Shown here in pieces: positions 24,509 to 30,929 of a DNA stretch of 37,086 nt. Made by a program: the position numbers and the translations under genes. The notes beneath the pieces were generated by a model. It was given only the letters and a program-made list of their open reading frames with translations. It was not told the origin of the DNA and made no database searches. How positions within the stretch are numbered: position 1 is the stretch's first letter; the number at the start of each line of letters is the position of its first letter. The stretch comes from Candidatus Altarchaeales archaeon WOR_SM1_SCG (lineage in GTDB: Archaea > Altiarchaeota > Altiarchaeia > IMC4 > WOR-SM1-SCG): assembly GCA_001723845.1 (NCBI GenBank), contig MCBE01000289.1, positions 1-37,086 of the forward strand. The letters run 5' to 3'.

Positions 24509-24883
24509 ATGAAAGTAACATTAAACACCGGCTCAACAATCGTGCAGGGAATAGTCACGAAAGGAGGCGATAAAATGACTCCCGCGTATAAAGAAGAATG
24601 CGGAAGATGCCGCCTGAATCCTGATGACTTTAAAGAAATCGGGAAACCTGAAAAGATAAAGGTTGCGACAGAAACGGGAAGTGTTGTTGTTTTTGCATCC
24701 CCTGATGATGCAATGCGAAAAGGAGAGATTTTTATACCGAGAGGACCCTGGGCAAATGCTGTTGTGAGTGAAAATACATTTAACACCGGCTCCTGTTTTT
24801 ACAAGGGGATGGCAGCTTCTGTCGAACCCTCTGATTCCGAGGTACTGGAGTGTGATGAATTAATAAGAAATTATTATTGTTAG
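24509..24883 (+). CDS. fwdD: Formylmethanofuran dehydrogenase subunit D
   Basis: A 124-residue molydopterin-dinucleotide-binding subunit. NTGSTIVQGI at the start, YKEECGRCRLNPDDF near 28-42 and the beta-barrel segment VVFASPDDAMRKGEIFIPRGPWANAVV match FwdD, the small protein that completes the pterin-binding barrel of FwdB. It is spaced 24 bases after the coiled-coil membrane gene. It ends with a Cys-rich region unlike typical FwdD (NTGSCFYKGM, ECDELIRNYYC). Confidence 0.88.
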   Translation: MKVTLNTGSTIVQGIVTKGGDKMTPAYKEECGRCRLNPDDFKEIGKPEKIKVATETGSVVVFASPDDAMRKGEIFIPRGPWANAVVSENTFNTGSCFYKGMAASVEPSDSEVLECDELIRNYYC

Positions 24884-25012
24884 GGGCTAGGGATCAGAGG
24901 TTAGGGATTGGGTGTCAGGGATTAGTTCAATACCCTAACTACTAACAACCAATCCCAAACACTAACCACTAATCCCTAACTACTAACCCCTAATCCCCAA
25001 CTACTAATCAAT
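24884..25012. repeat. Telomere-like degenerate repeats between fwdD and moeA
   Basis: The left part (24884-24926) is G-rich on the plus strand with GGGGCTAGGG, GGTTAGGGATTGGG and CAGGGATTAG. The right part (24932-25010) is its C-rich counterpart: CCCTAACTACTAAC, CTAATCCCTAACTACTAACC, CCCTAATCCCC. Together they form one large imperfect inverted repeat around about 24928. It fills the whole gap between the two genes. The repeats could fold as a long hairpin or a G-quadruplex. Confidence 0.8.
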
Positions 25013-26251
25013 ATGGATGTAAGAAAAAAGGGCTTTTACGAGAGAACGCAGGTAAATGATGCACTGGATATGCTTCTTGGAAAGGTTAAAATATTAAAAA
25101 CCGGGGAAGTTGAAATTAATGATTCATTAAACAGGATTCTTGCAGAAGATATCGCTGCCCCGTTTGACATCCCGCATTTTGACCGCTCGGCAGTTGACGG
25201 CTATGCCGTTCGCGCGGAAAACACTTTCGGTGCATCGCAGGCAAATCCTCTGCATTTTAAGGTCGCGGGAAGTGTTCCCATAGGTAAAGTTCCAGGGATC
25301 GAAGTTAATGATTTTGATGCGGTTAAGATCATGACAGGAACGCAAATTCCCGCGGGTGCAAACAGCGTTGTGATGTTTGAATATACGAAAGAATCAAACA
25401 ATAAAATTGAAATCGTAAAACCATTATCTCCGGGAAAAAATGTTTCTTCCAGGGGCGAGGATATAAAGAAGGGGGAAATTCTGCTTGAAAGAGGAGCGGC
25501 AGTAACTCCGCAGGATATCGGGATGATGGCGTCTTTTGGTATGGCAAAGGTGCGGGTTTACAAAAAGCCCTCTGTTGCGGTGATCTGTACGGGCGATGAA
25601 TTAATCAGCCCCGGGGAAAAACTGGAAGGGGGGAAAATTTTTAATTCTAATTTATTTATGCTCATCAGCCTTGTTTCAAAGTATAACGGAACCGTCGGGA
25701 AAAAATATACCCTAAAGGATGATTACGAACTGATAAAGGAAAAAATTTCGGAATCGGTAAATTCAAATTGCGATTTAATTCTTGTAACCGGCGGGACTTC
25801 CGCAGGAGAGCGTGATTTTGTACCTGGAATCGTCGCTGAGCTTGGCGAGATACTGGTTCACGGGATTTCAATGCGCCCCGGGATGCCAACCGGTTTCGGA
25901 GTAATTAATAATAAAATTATTTTCATGCTCCCGGGAAACCCTGCCGCGGTTTTTGCCGCTTATGAAATGTTTGTCGTTCCCGCGATGCAGAAAATGCAAG
26001 GTGCAAAAATTAAAAATCCCCACGGCGTTATTGAATGCACTCTCAAAAGAAAAATACCCTCCGGGATGGGAAGAATGGATTTTGTAAGGGTCAGGGTTGA
26101 AAAAATTAATGATGAATTTTTTGCAGAACCCGTTCGCTCGGGAGGATCGGGACTTATATCGTCTCTTGTGAAAACGCAGGGGTTTATCATTGTTCCCGAA
26201 AATTTAGAGGGGATTGATGCGCGCGAAAAAGTAAAGGTGAATTTGTATTGA
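25013..26251 (+). CDS. moeA: Molybdopterin molybdenumtransferase MoeA
   Basis: A 412-residue enzyme that inserts molybdate (or tungstate) into adenylylated molybdopterin. The family landmarks are DIPHFDRSAVDGYAVRA near 55, GTQIPAGANSVVMFE, VICTGDELISPGE, LVTGGTSAGERDFVP and MLPGNPAAVFAAYEMFVVPA. Length is normal (about 400). It ends the cofactor and Fwd run and complements moaE and mobB upstream. The gap of 129 bases to fwdD holds the telomere-like repeat, so it may have its own promoter. Archaea often have two MoeA paralogues, one perhaps specific for W. Confidence 0.94.
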   Translation: MDVRKKGFYERTQVNDALDMLLGKVKILKTGEVEINDSLNRILAEDIAAPFDIPHFDRSAVDGYAVRAENTFGASQANPLHFKVAGSVPIGKVPGIEVNDFDAVKIMTGTQIPAGANSVVMFEYTKESNNKIEIVKPLSPGKNVSSRGEDIKKGEILLERGAAVTPQDIGMMASFGMAKVRVYKKPSVAVICTGDELISPGEKLEGGKIFNSNLFMLISLVSKYNGTVGKKYTLKDDYELIKEKISESVNSNCDLILVTGGTSAGERDFVPGIVAELGEILVHGISMRPGMPTGFGVINNKIIFMLPGNPAAVFAAYEMFVVPAMQKMQGAKIKNPHGVIECTLKRKIPSGMGRMDFVRVRVEKINDEFFAEPVRSGGSGLISSLVKTQGFIIVPENLEGIDAREKVKVNLY

Positions 26252-26447
26252 AGAATGAAAATTAAAAAATGAAAATTAAAGAATAAATTGAATTTCAGGG
26301 GGATTTAGAAGTTCGGGGTTTAGATTCGGGAGAGTGAGGTGTTGGGGGTTGATAGGGGATTGGGTTAATATTTAATACTCTATTTATAATTATGAATAAA
26401 CCAAAATAATTTCACTTTGTTCAAATATTTTTTCGTATAACCCAAAA

Positions 26448-26669
26448 ATGGCTGAAGTTATTGTTAAGATCCCGGATGACTTGACAGAAGAGTTCAAGGA
26501 TGTAAAGCCAGTATTCTGGCAGTTAATTGTGGATAGGACAATAAATGAGGAGTTAGCGAGGTTAAGGATGTTAAAGCAGGTTGTATCAAGAAGTAAATTA
26601 ACAAAAAAAGATGATGCAGCAACTACGACCACAAAAACATCGGGAACAAAAGTTCAGAGGAACTCGTAA
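26448..26669 (+). CDS. Orphan antitoxin-like small protein
   Basis: A 73-residue protein, MAEVIVKIPDDLTEEFKDV then FWQLIVDRTINEELARLRML, the pattern of archaeal antitoxins paired with PIN toxins (beta strand, helix, helix). No toxin gene follows. The end from about residue 53 (KDDAATTTTKTSGTKVQRNS) is low-complexity and may be a replaced or frameshifted tail. It lies at the left side of the accessory island. Confidence 0.55.
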   Translation: MAEVIVKIPDDLTEEFKDVKPVFWQLIVDRTINEELARLRMLKQVVSRSKLTKKDDAATTTTKTSGTKVQRNS

Positions 26670-26789
26670 GAGAACTCACAGGAAAATTAAAAGATAAATT
26701 GGATTTCGGGGGGTTGAGAATTATTTAGATTACTACGGAAATAGTTAGATTCACCCTCAACATAGTGGTTTTATGTTGTTTAATTTGAG

Positions 26790-26928
26790 GTAAATATCCT
26801 CAAGACCAATCACCTGCCCTTGTCGGGTGGCTCCCGACGAACGCCTGCGTATTTACGCTATATGCTTCGCTATCGCTCGCTATATTTCCTCGTATGACTC
26901 GGAAACGCTCCAATACACATAGAATTTT
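26790..26928. repeat. Left copy of an mtdB-tail/hairpin repeat
   Basis: Bases 26790-26821 (32 nt) are identical to 29690-29721, which is part of the mtdB 3' end. A hairpin GTCGGG-TGGCT-CCCGAC (26822-26838) follows, then a CTGCGTATTTACGC segment, and finally AATACACATAGAATTTT (26912-26928), again found at 29886-29902. It is thus a shortened and altered version of the 29672-29902 repeat in the same orientation. The middle (tatatgcttcgctatcgctc) is a self-complementary filler of the kind common in attC-like hairpins. Confidence 0.7.
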
Positions 26929-26951
26929 GTTTAAATTTTATTTGAATTTAA

Positions 26952-27095
26952 TCAATTAAGTATGATGTATCCCGGTTGAAATATATCCGGGAGTTATTAG
27001 GTCACCAGAGTTCAAAGACAACTGAAATATACACTCATGTAAGCAATAAAAACTTGAGGAAAATTAAAAGTCCGTTGGATAATTTGAAACTGTGA
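26952..27095 (+). pseudogene. 3' remnant of a tyrosine recombinase gene (integron-integrase-like tail)
   Basis: The frame opens after a TAA at 26949 and gives 47 residues to the stop at 27093-27095. It contains LKYIRELLGHQSSKTTEIYTHVS, the C-terminal catalytic block of tyrosine recombinases: LGH carries the conserved His and IYTHV the nucleophilic Tyr. It ends KNLRKIKSPLDNL; a terminal SPLDxL is typical of integron integrases and related XerD-like enzymes. The core-binding domain and both catalytic Arg are missing, so it is inactive. It sits directly upstream of the attC-like elements. Confidence 0.85.
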
Positions 27096-27177
27096 ATTTT
27101 TATTTATTTTTATTCTGGAATTTAATGGTTTAATAAGTTTTGATGTAAATATATTTAATAAATTCAAAATTCAATGA

Positions 27178-27305
27178 TTCGTCTGATGTTTACAGCCAAT
27201 TCATATATGGTCGGTTATCCGAACCAGTTCGGATCTTCCGCCAGAATCAAAGGGTTATCCGAACAAGTTCGGATATAAATTGTTATATGAAATTGACTAC
27301 GGACG
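27178..27305 (+). repeat. attC-like hairpin element 1
   Basis: The right arm GTTATATGAAATTGAC with TACGGACG (27282-27305) is near-complementary to a left arm around 27191-27209 (GCCAATTCATATATGG). Between them are two 18-bp palindromes ATCCGAACCAGTTCGGAT (27217-27234) and ATCCGAACAAGTTCGGAT (27257-27274), exactly 40 bases apart. These can pair within or across, giving the stepped double-arm fold of integron attC sites. It lies 82 bases after the recombinase remnant. It shares its right-arm wording with element 2. A MITE is the alternative. Confidence 0.5.
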
Positions 27306-27441
27306 CTTTTAGAATTTAAACATTTATTAACTCCAAATCAAAATAAATAAAATTAAACAAAAAATGAAAAACAAAAATAGTTGTTCCGCCGATGTCCATG
27401 AGAGAGCGGATAAGGGTTTTGGACCATTGAATGAAAATTTA

Positions 27442-27449
27442 GGGAGGAG
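27442..27449 (+). promoter_or_regulatory. Shine-Dalgarno that sets the start of the DUF2341 gene
   Basis: GGGAGGAG at 27442-27449 lies five bases before ATG 27454 and matches the 3' end of 16S rRNA. It favours this start over the in-frame ATG at 27364. The protein then begins directly with a signal peptide. Such a strong site is rare in the window, where most ATGs follow A-rich runs. Confidence 0.65.
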
Positions 27450-27453
27450 TTTT

Positions 27454-28788
27454 ATGTATGGATTTATAATTTTGGGGTTGATTTTTGGGTTAAGTGGGGT
27501 CGTGAGTGCAGAATTCTATTGTCCGGATGGATGGCAGTATCAACAGGAAATTAACATTTCAAATGTGGCAGGAGATTTAACTGATTACCAGTTGAAAATG
27601 GTAACAAATTTAACTGATGAGTATAACGATGGGAAAATACAATCAAATTGCGAAGATTTAAGATTTGTTAATTCCACGGGCGATGAATTAAGTTACTGGG
27701 TTGAGGAATGCAACACATCAGGAGAAATTTCAAGCATCTGGGTAAAAGTTTCCTTTCTGAGAAATAATACAAACACACCTATTTATGTGTGTTATGGAAA
27801 CTCAAGTGCTGGGAGTAAGAGTAATGGAACTGCAACTTTTGAATTCTTTGATGATTTTGATAATCTAGATAAATGGGATAAGTTTGGGAATTCTGGATGG
27901 ATAACAACAACCGTTGTGGATGGAAGGACCGTTGTAAAGGTGGTGGATCCCAAAGAAGACCCTGCATGGATTTCCACAAAGGATAAGTTAGATAATGCAA
28001 ATAAGATAATTATAGAACGAATGATACGACGCATAGGTGTATCGGAGGGTTATGGAGGGGCATATGATATGGATGACTATTATGGAATTGTAAAAGACAG
28101 AAACATTGCGATTTGGCCATGGGATTTGGGTGGTGGTTATAGTGTGGCACACAGAACAGGTGATAATTACGAGGGCCAGCAGCAGCAAGTTTGTTCTTAT
28201 TGGGCAGGAATTAATACATGTTCCGAGGTAGGCACAAAATACATGTCAGCTTCTTGGAACGCATCTAAGTTTACTATTGGAGAAAGTATATTAATCGGTG
28301 AGTACTTAGGAGAAATAGTTACCGTTTCAACACCTAATATACTGTCTTCAGGGTATGTCCAACTATTAACTGATACAGACTATCCGGATGGTCAAGGTTT
28401 CTATGTTGATTGGATTATTATACATAAACATGCTGCCTCTGAGCCCACAATATCTTCTTTCGGAGCGGAAGAAGAAATTTGTGTTGATAATGATGAAGAT
28501 GGAGTTTCTGACGATATTGATTACTGCCCAGATACAATAATTCCAGAAGACGCCCCAACAATGAGACTTGGAGTAAATAGATTTGCTTTAGTTGATGATG
28601 ATGGAATTTTTGACACTAAACTACCAAAAGGAAAAGGCAAAGGACCGCAGAAATCCTACACAATAGAAGACACACAGGGATGCAGTTGCAGTCAGATTAT
28701 AGATATACTTGGTTTAGGCAAAGGACATGAGAAATTCGGATGCAGTATCAGTGTAATGGATGACTTTATAGCGATGCTTGAAGGTTAG
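27454..28788 (+). CDS. Secreted DUF2341/LamG-type surface protein (putative cassette gene)
   Basis: A 444-residue exported protein, starting at ATG 27454 after a strong ribosome-binding site. The signal peptide MYGFIILGLIFGLSGVVSAEF has a typical cleavage site. Residues after about 27 (WQYQQEINISN, LTDYQLKMVTN, LRFVNSTGDELSYWVEECN, TPIYVCYGNSSAGSKSNG) are DUF2341, followed by a concanavalin-like domain (FFDDFDNLDKWDKF). A thrombospondin-type-3 calcium motif DNDEDGVSDDIDYCPD follows, then a Cys-bearing end GCSCSQIIDILGLGKGHEKFGC known from archaeal surface proteins. It lies between attC-like elements 1 and 2. It probably binds glycans or forms part of the cell surface. Confidence 0.8.
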   Translation: MYGFIILGLIFGLSGVVSAEFYCPDGWQYQQEINISNVAGDLTDYQLKMVTNLTDEYNDGKIQSNCEDLRFVNSTGDELSYWVEECNTSGEISSIWVKVSFLRNNTNTPIYVCYGNSSAGSKSNGTATFEFFDDFDNLDKWDKFGNSGWITTTVVDGRTVVKVVDPKEDPAWISTKDKLDNANKIIIERMIRRIGVSEGYGGAYDMDDYYGIVKDRNIAIWPWDLGGGYSVAHRTGDNYEGQQQQVCSYWAGINTCSEVGTKYMSASWNASKFTIGESILIGEYLGEIVTVSTPNILSSGYVQLLTDTDYPDGQGFYVDWIIIHKHAASEPTISSFGAEEEICVDNDEDGVSDDIDYCPDTIIPEDAPTMRLGVNRFALVDDDGIFDTKLPKGKGKGPQKSYTIEDTQGCSCSQIIDILGLGKGHEKFGCSISVMDDFIAMLEG

Positions 28789-28890
28789 ATAAAAACCCGT
28801 GAAACAGTGGTTGAAAGACAGGGAGAGGTATATCCTCTCTCTTTTATTTTTTTATTTTTAAACTCAAACAAAATATTTGGATTAATTTTG

Positions 28891-29015
28891 GCGTCCTTCG
28901 TCAACATTCACATAACAAGCAGGTATCTGGCTACGGCTTACGCCTACGCCCAAATCCTCGCTTCACTCGGACTTCAGATACCTGCCATCCGTTATCGGAA
29001 ATTGACTTCGGGACG
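28891..29015 (+). repeat. attC-like hairpin element 2
   Basis: The left arm (28891-28916, CGTCCTTCGTCAAC then ATTCACATAAC) pairs imperfectly with the right arm (28991-29015, GTTATCGGAAATTGAC then TTCGGGACG). An inner stem CAGGTATCTG (28920-28929) pairs with CAGATACCTG (28975-28984). The core is a self-complementary filler (CTACGGCTTACGCCTACG). Total is about 125 nt with TAAC/GTTA at the arm junctions, resembling attC sites such as VCRs. A predicted frame at 28807-29067 runs through it and is discounted. It follows the DUF2341 gene by about 100 bases, as an attC should follow its cassette gene. Confidence 0.6.
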
Positions 29016-29112
29016 ATTTAGTTACCTTTTATTTCAAATAACTAACATGAATCTGAATGTTTTTTAATTTTTAAATCTAATTTTTAAATGAAAAATACTA
29101 AATATTAATAAA

Positions 29113-29262
29113 ATGGAAAAAAAAATGCCAAGAGAAGAAGGGACCGTGGACATCTCTAAACTAAAAGAAAATTTATGTGAGATTATAAAGGTTGGAAAAA
29201 ATAAAGTGGCTGTTTGCAGAGAAAAGGATAGATTAACTCTTTATACTCTTGAAGAAGAATAA
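29113..29262 (+). CDS. Small hypothetical protein (49 residues)
   Basis: ATG 29113 to TAA 29260-29262, product starting MEKKMPREEGTVDISKL. It has no family that I recognise; it is a short mixed charged protein with ICKVGKN-like beta wording (CEIIKVGKNKVAVCRE). It is followed after six bases by the next small gene and lies between attC-like elements 2 and 3. The start follows AATAAA, the local pattern. Together the two genes would be one cassette. Confidence 0.5.
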   Translation: MEKKMPREEGTVDISKLKENLCEIIKVGKNKVAVCREKDRLTLYTLEEE

Positions 29263-29268
29263 AATAAA

Positions 29269-29478
29269 ATGAAAAACGAAGAAAAATACACACTTGCAAA
29301 TGTCGGATATTTCGTAACTCGTGGTGGAAGTGATGAGGGCATAATTCCACAAGAGGGTAAAGGAGTGCCCATAGACATCCCTGGAGTTACAGATTCAAAA
29401 ATCATTATTGAATTAGAGAAGGGTATCTTGAAAGTTCTATTTATGAAGAAAAAGACAGAGTTGCCATTCTATCGCTAA
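29269..29478 (+). CDS. Small hypothetical protein (69 residues), cassette position
   Basis: A 69-residue protein, beginning MKNEEKYTLANVGYFVTRGG and ending KKKTELPFYR, predicted beta-rich. It is not recognised. It lies six bases after the 49-residue gene and 14 bases before the left arm of attC-like element 3, a spacing typical of integron cassettes. No toxin-antitoxin family can be named, although small paired genes in cassettes often belong to such systems. Confidence 0.55.
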   Translation: MKNEEKYTLANVGYFVTRGGSDEGIIPQEGKGVPIDIPGVTDSKIIIELEKGILKVLFMKKKTELPFYR

Positions 29479-29492
29479 GGACAATTTTAGAT

Positions 29493-29609
29493 GGCATCCC
29501 TTCGTCAACTTCACATAACAAACGGATAAAAGGAAAAATCAAAGACTTTTTCCCAAATTCCGCTTTCAGCGGAACTTCTTTTATCCGTCATACGGAAATT
29601 CGATGGATT
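29493..29609 (+). repeat. attC-like hairpin element 3
   Basis: The left arm 29493-29519 (GGCATCCCTTCGTCAAC, CTTCACATAAC) corresponds to that of element 2 (same TTCGTCAAC and TTCACATAAC words). The right arm at 29587-29608 (TCATACGGAAATTCGATGGAT) is its imperfect complement, with a short deletion relative to element 2. Inner stems are CGGATAAAAG near 29523 with CTTTTATCCG ending at 29587, and TTCCGC-TTTCA-GCGGAA near 29557-29573. The filler differs completely from element 2, as expected of attC families and unusual for IS-derived MITEs. Confidence 0.6.
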
Positions 29610-29671
29610 TAATAATCAAATTTTAATATTTCCGTTGAATTTTATTTTAACTTCAATGCATCTTTTCAAAT

Positions 29672-29841
29672 TCATTCAAACGCCGCTGCGTAAATATCCT
29701 CAAGACCAATCACCTGCCCTTTCTTTTCAAATAATTTTTTAACAATTTTTTTCTGCACATCGTTTTTCACTGTCCCGATTCGCAGCGCTCCAATCCCTAA
29801 TTTCCCTGTTCCTTCAATATCAACACCATTATCGTTTGCAT
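29672..29841 (-). pseudogene. Duplicated 3' fragment of mtdB
   Basis: On the minus strand this encodes ANDNGVDIEGTGKLG through GLEDIYAAAFE to a stop, almost the same as the last 56 residues of the adjacent MtdB. The frame is intact and joined at 29842 to a non-homologous start, so an 82-residue chimeric frame begins at 29920 and overlaps the mtdB stop (ATGA). Without the nucleotide-binding domain it cannot be a dehydrogenase. A still shorter copy exists at 26790-26821. Confidence 0.85.
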
Positions 29842-29902
29842 GTCGGAAATTCCCGACGAGAATGTGCGTATTTCCACAGAGCGGAAATACACATAGAATT
29901 TT
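29838..29902. repeat. Hairpin element fused to the mtdB fragment
   Basis: Two inverted repeats: GTCGG-AAATTC-CCGAC (29842-29857) and GTGCGTATTTCC with GGAAATACACAT around ACAGAGC (about 29864-29895). It ends with AATACACATAGAATTTT (29886-29902), identical to 26912-26928. A GTCGG hairpin also starts the corresponding part of the left copy (26822-26838). It joins the duplicated mtdB tail to the true mtdB end. Confidence 0.6.
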
Positions 29903-29916
29903 ATCAAAATTCAAAT

Positions 29917-30801
29917 TCATTCAAACGCCGCCTCGTAAATATCCTCCAATCCAATAACCTGCCCTTTCTTCTCAAATAATTTTGCTACAATTTTTTTCTG
30001 CACATCATTCTTAACTGTTCCGATTCGCAAGGCACCGACACCTAATTTTCCTGTTCCTTTAATTTCCACATTGTTGTCGTTTGCATCAACATCTTCAACA
30101 CCGTAAGGCGGGTAAGCGTTAACATCTGCCATAACTTCTATGCAGTCAAACTGCTCCCAGATTTCTCTTTTAACGATGCAGATTTTAGGAGGTCCTGTTG
30201 TGACAACAATATTCGGCTGGAAGTCCTTTAATGCGTTAAGTGTTGCCTCATCGCTTCTCACTTCATAAGGCGTTAATTCGGCATGATAGACCTTTTTTAC
30301 CTTTTCAATAGCAGCCATTGCCCTGTCTATTCCTCTTGATGTGACCGCGACTTTCGCCCCTTCTTTAACAAGAAGCGCACCGATTCTCAAGCCCACGGGT
30401 CCTGTTCCTGCAAAAATTATTGCCTTTTTACCCTTCAATGACTCGCCTTTCTTTTCAATCGCTTCCTTGATTTTCACAACCGTTCCTGTTGCAGTTGTAT
30501 TTGAGCCGTCGGTATCGGCAACAATTGAAATCTTGAACGGGTCAAACATCTGCTCTACGGCTTTATCCATCATCTCATCGCCCTTTACAACATCATGCCC
30601 GCCTATAAAGACCGCTGTATTTACCAGGTCTTTCGGGTGGCGGGGAAAAATTGTGTCATTAATTAAACCGGGAACATCATCAACATCAACTCCCGTGTAG
30701 GGAACAACCACTAGATCGGAAACATCCGAATCATACGCCTCAATCAAATCAAACGGGCTTGCGTATTTCTCCATGCTTAAATATATAAGTACCTTTTTCA
30801 T
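29917..30801 (-). CDS. mtdB: Methylene-tetrahydromethanopterin dehydrogenase (MtdB type)
   Basis: A 294-residue NAD(P)-dependent dehydrogenase oxidising methylene-H4MPT to methenyl-H4MPT. The N-terminal domain (YLSMEKYASPFDLIEAYDSD, VVVPYTGV, AVFIGGHDV) is the pterin-binding MtdB fold known from methylotrophic bacteria. The Rossmann motif is A131-G-T-G-P-V-G137. It links to FwdABD through the same C1 pathway. Archaeal methanogens normally use the unrelated F420-dependent Mtd, so this NAD(P) type is notable. Coenzyme choice (NAD or NADP) cannot be read with confidence. A downstream duplicated tail adjoins it. Confidence 0.85.
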   Translation of the reverse strand: MKKVLIYLSMEKYASPFDLIEAYDSDVSDLVVVPYTGVDVDDVPGLINDTIFPRHPKDLVNTAVFIGGHDVVKGDEMMDKAVEQMFDPFKISIVADTDGSNTTATGTVVKIKEAIEKKGESLKGKKAIIFAGTGPVGLRIGALLVKEGAKVAVTSRGIDRAMAAIEKVKKVYHAELTPYEVRSDEATLNALKDFQPNIVVTTGPPKICIVKREIWEQFDCIEVMADVNAYPPYGVEDVDANDNNVEIKGTGKLGVGALRIGTVKNDVQKKIVAKLFEKKGQVIGLEDIYEAAFE

Positions 30802-30929
30802 TTTTTGTTTGTTAATTTTGTTTGTTAAATTTTTTATAAATTTATAAATTATATTTATAATAATTAATTAGGATTAATTTAAAAAATTATTCTTTAACAA
30901 TAGACCAAATAGACCAAAAACTTCAGGAA

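Noticed and set aside
24884-25012. A chromosome end or true telomere
   Set aside because: The repeats are short, degenerate and form an inverted pair between two genes in continuous coding context.
27364-27453. Upstream ATG of the DUF2341 gene as the start
   Set aside because: It would place 30 charged residues before a normal signal peptide; the ATG at 27454 has a strong ribosome-binding site.
28807-29067. Frame of 86 residues after the DUF2341 gene
   Set aside because: It runs through the self-complementary attC-like element 2 (LATAYAYAQILASLGLQIPA) and has no conserved character; it is the translated hairpin.
26790-29905. CRISPR array
   Set aside because: The repeats here are hairpins of about 120 nt with unrelated spacing and genes between them; there is no regular 25-40 nt repeat and no cas gene.
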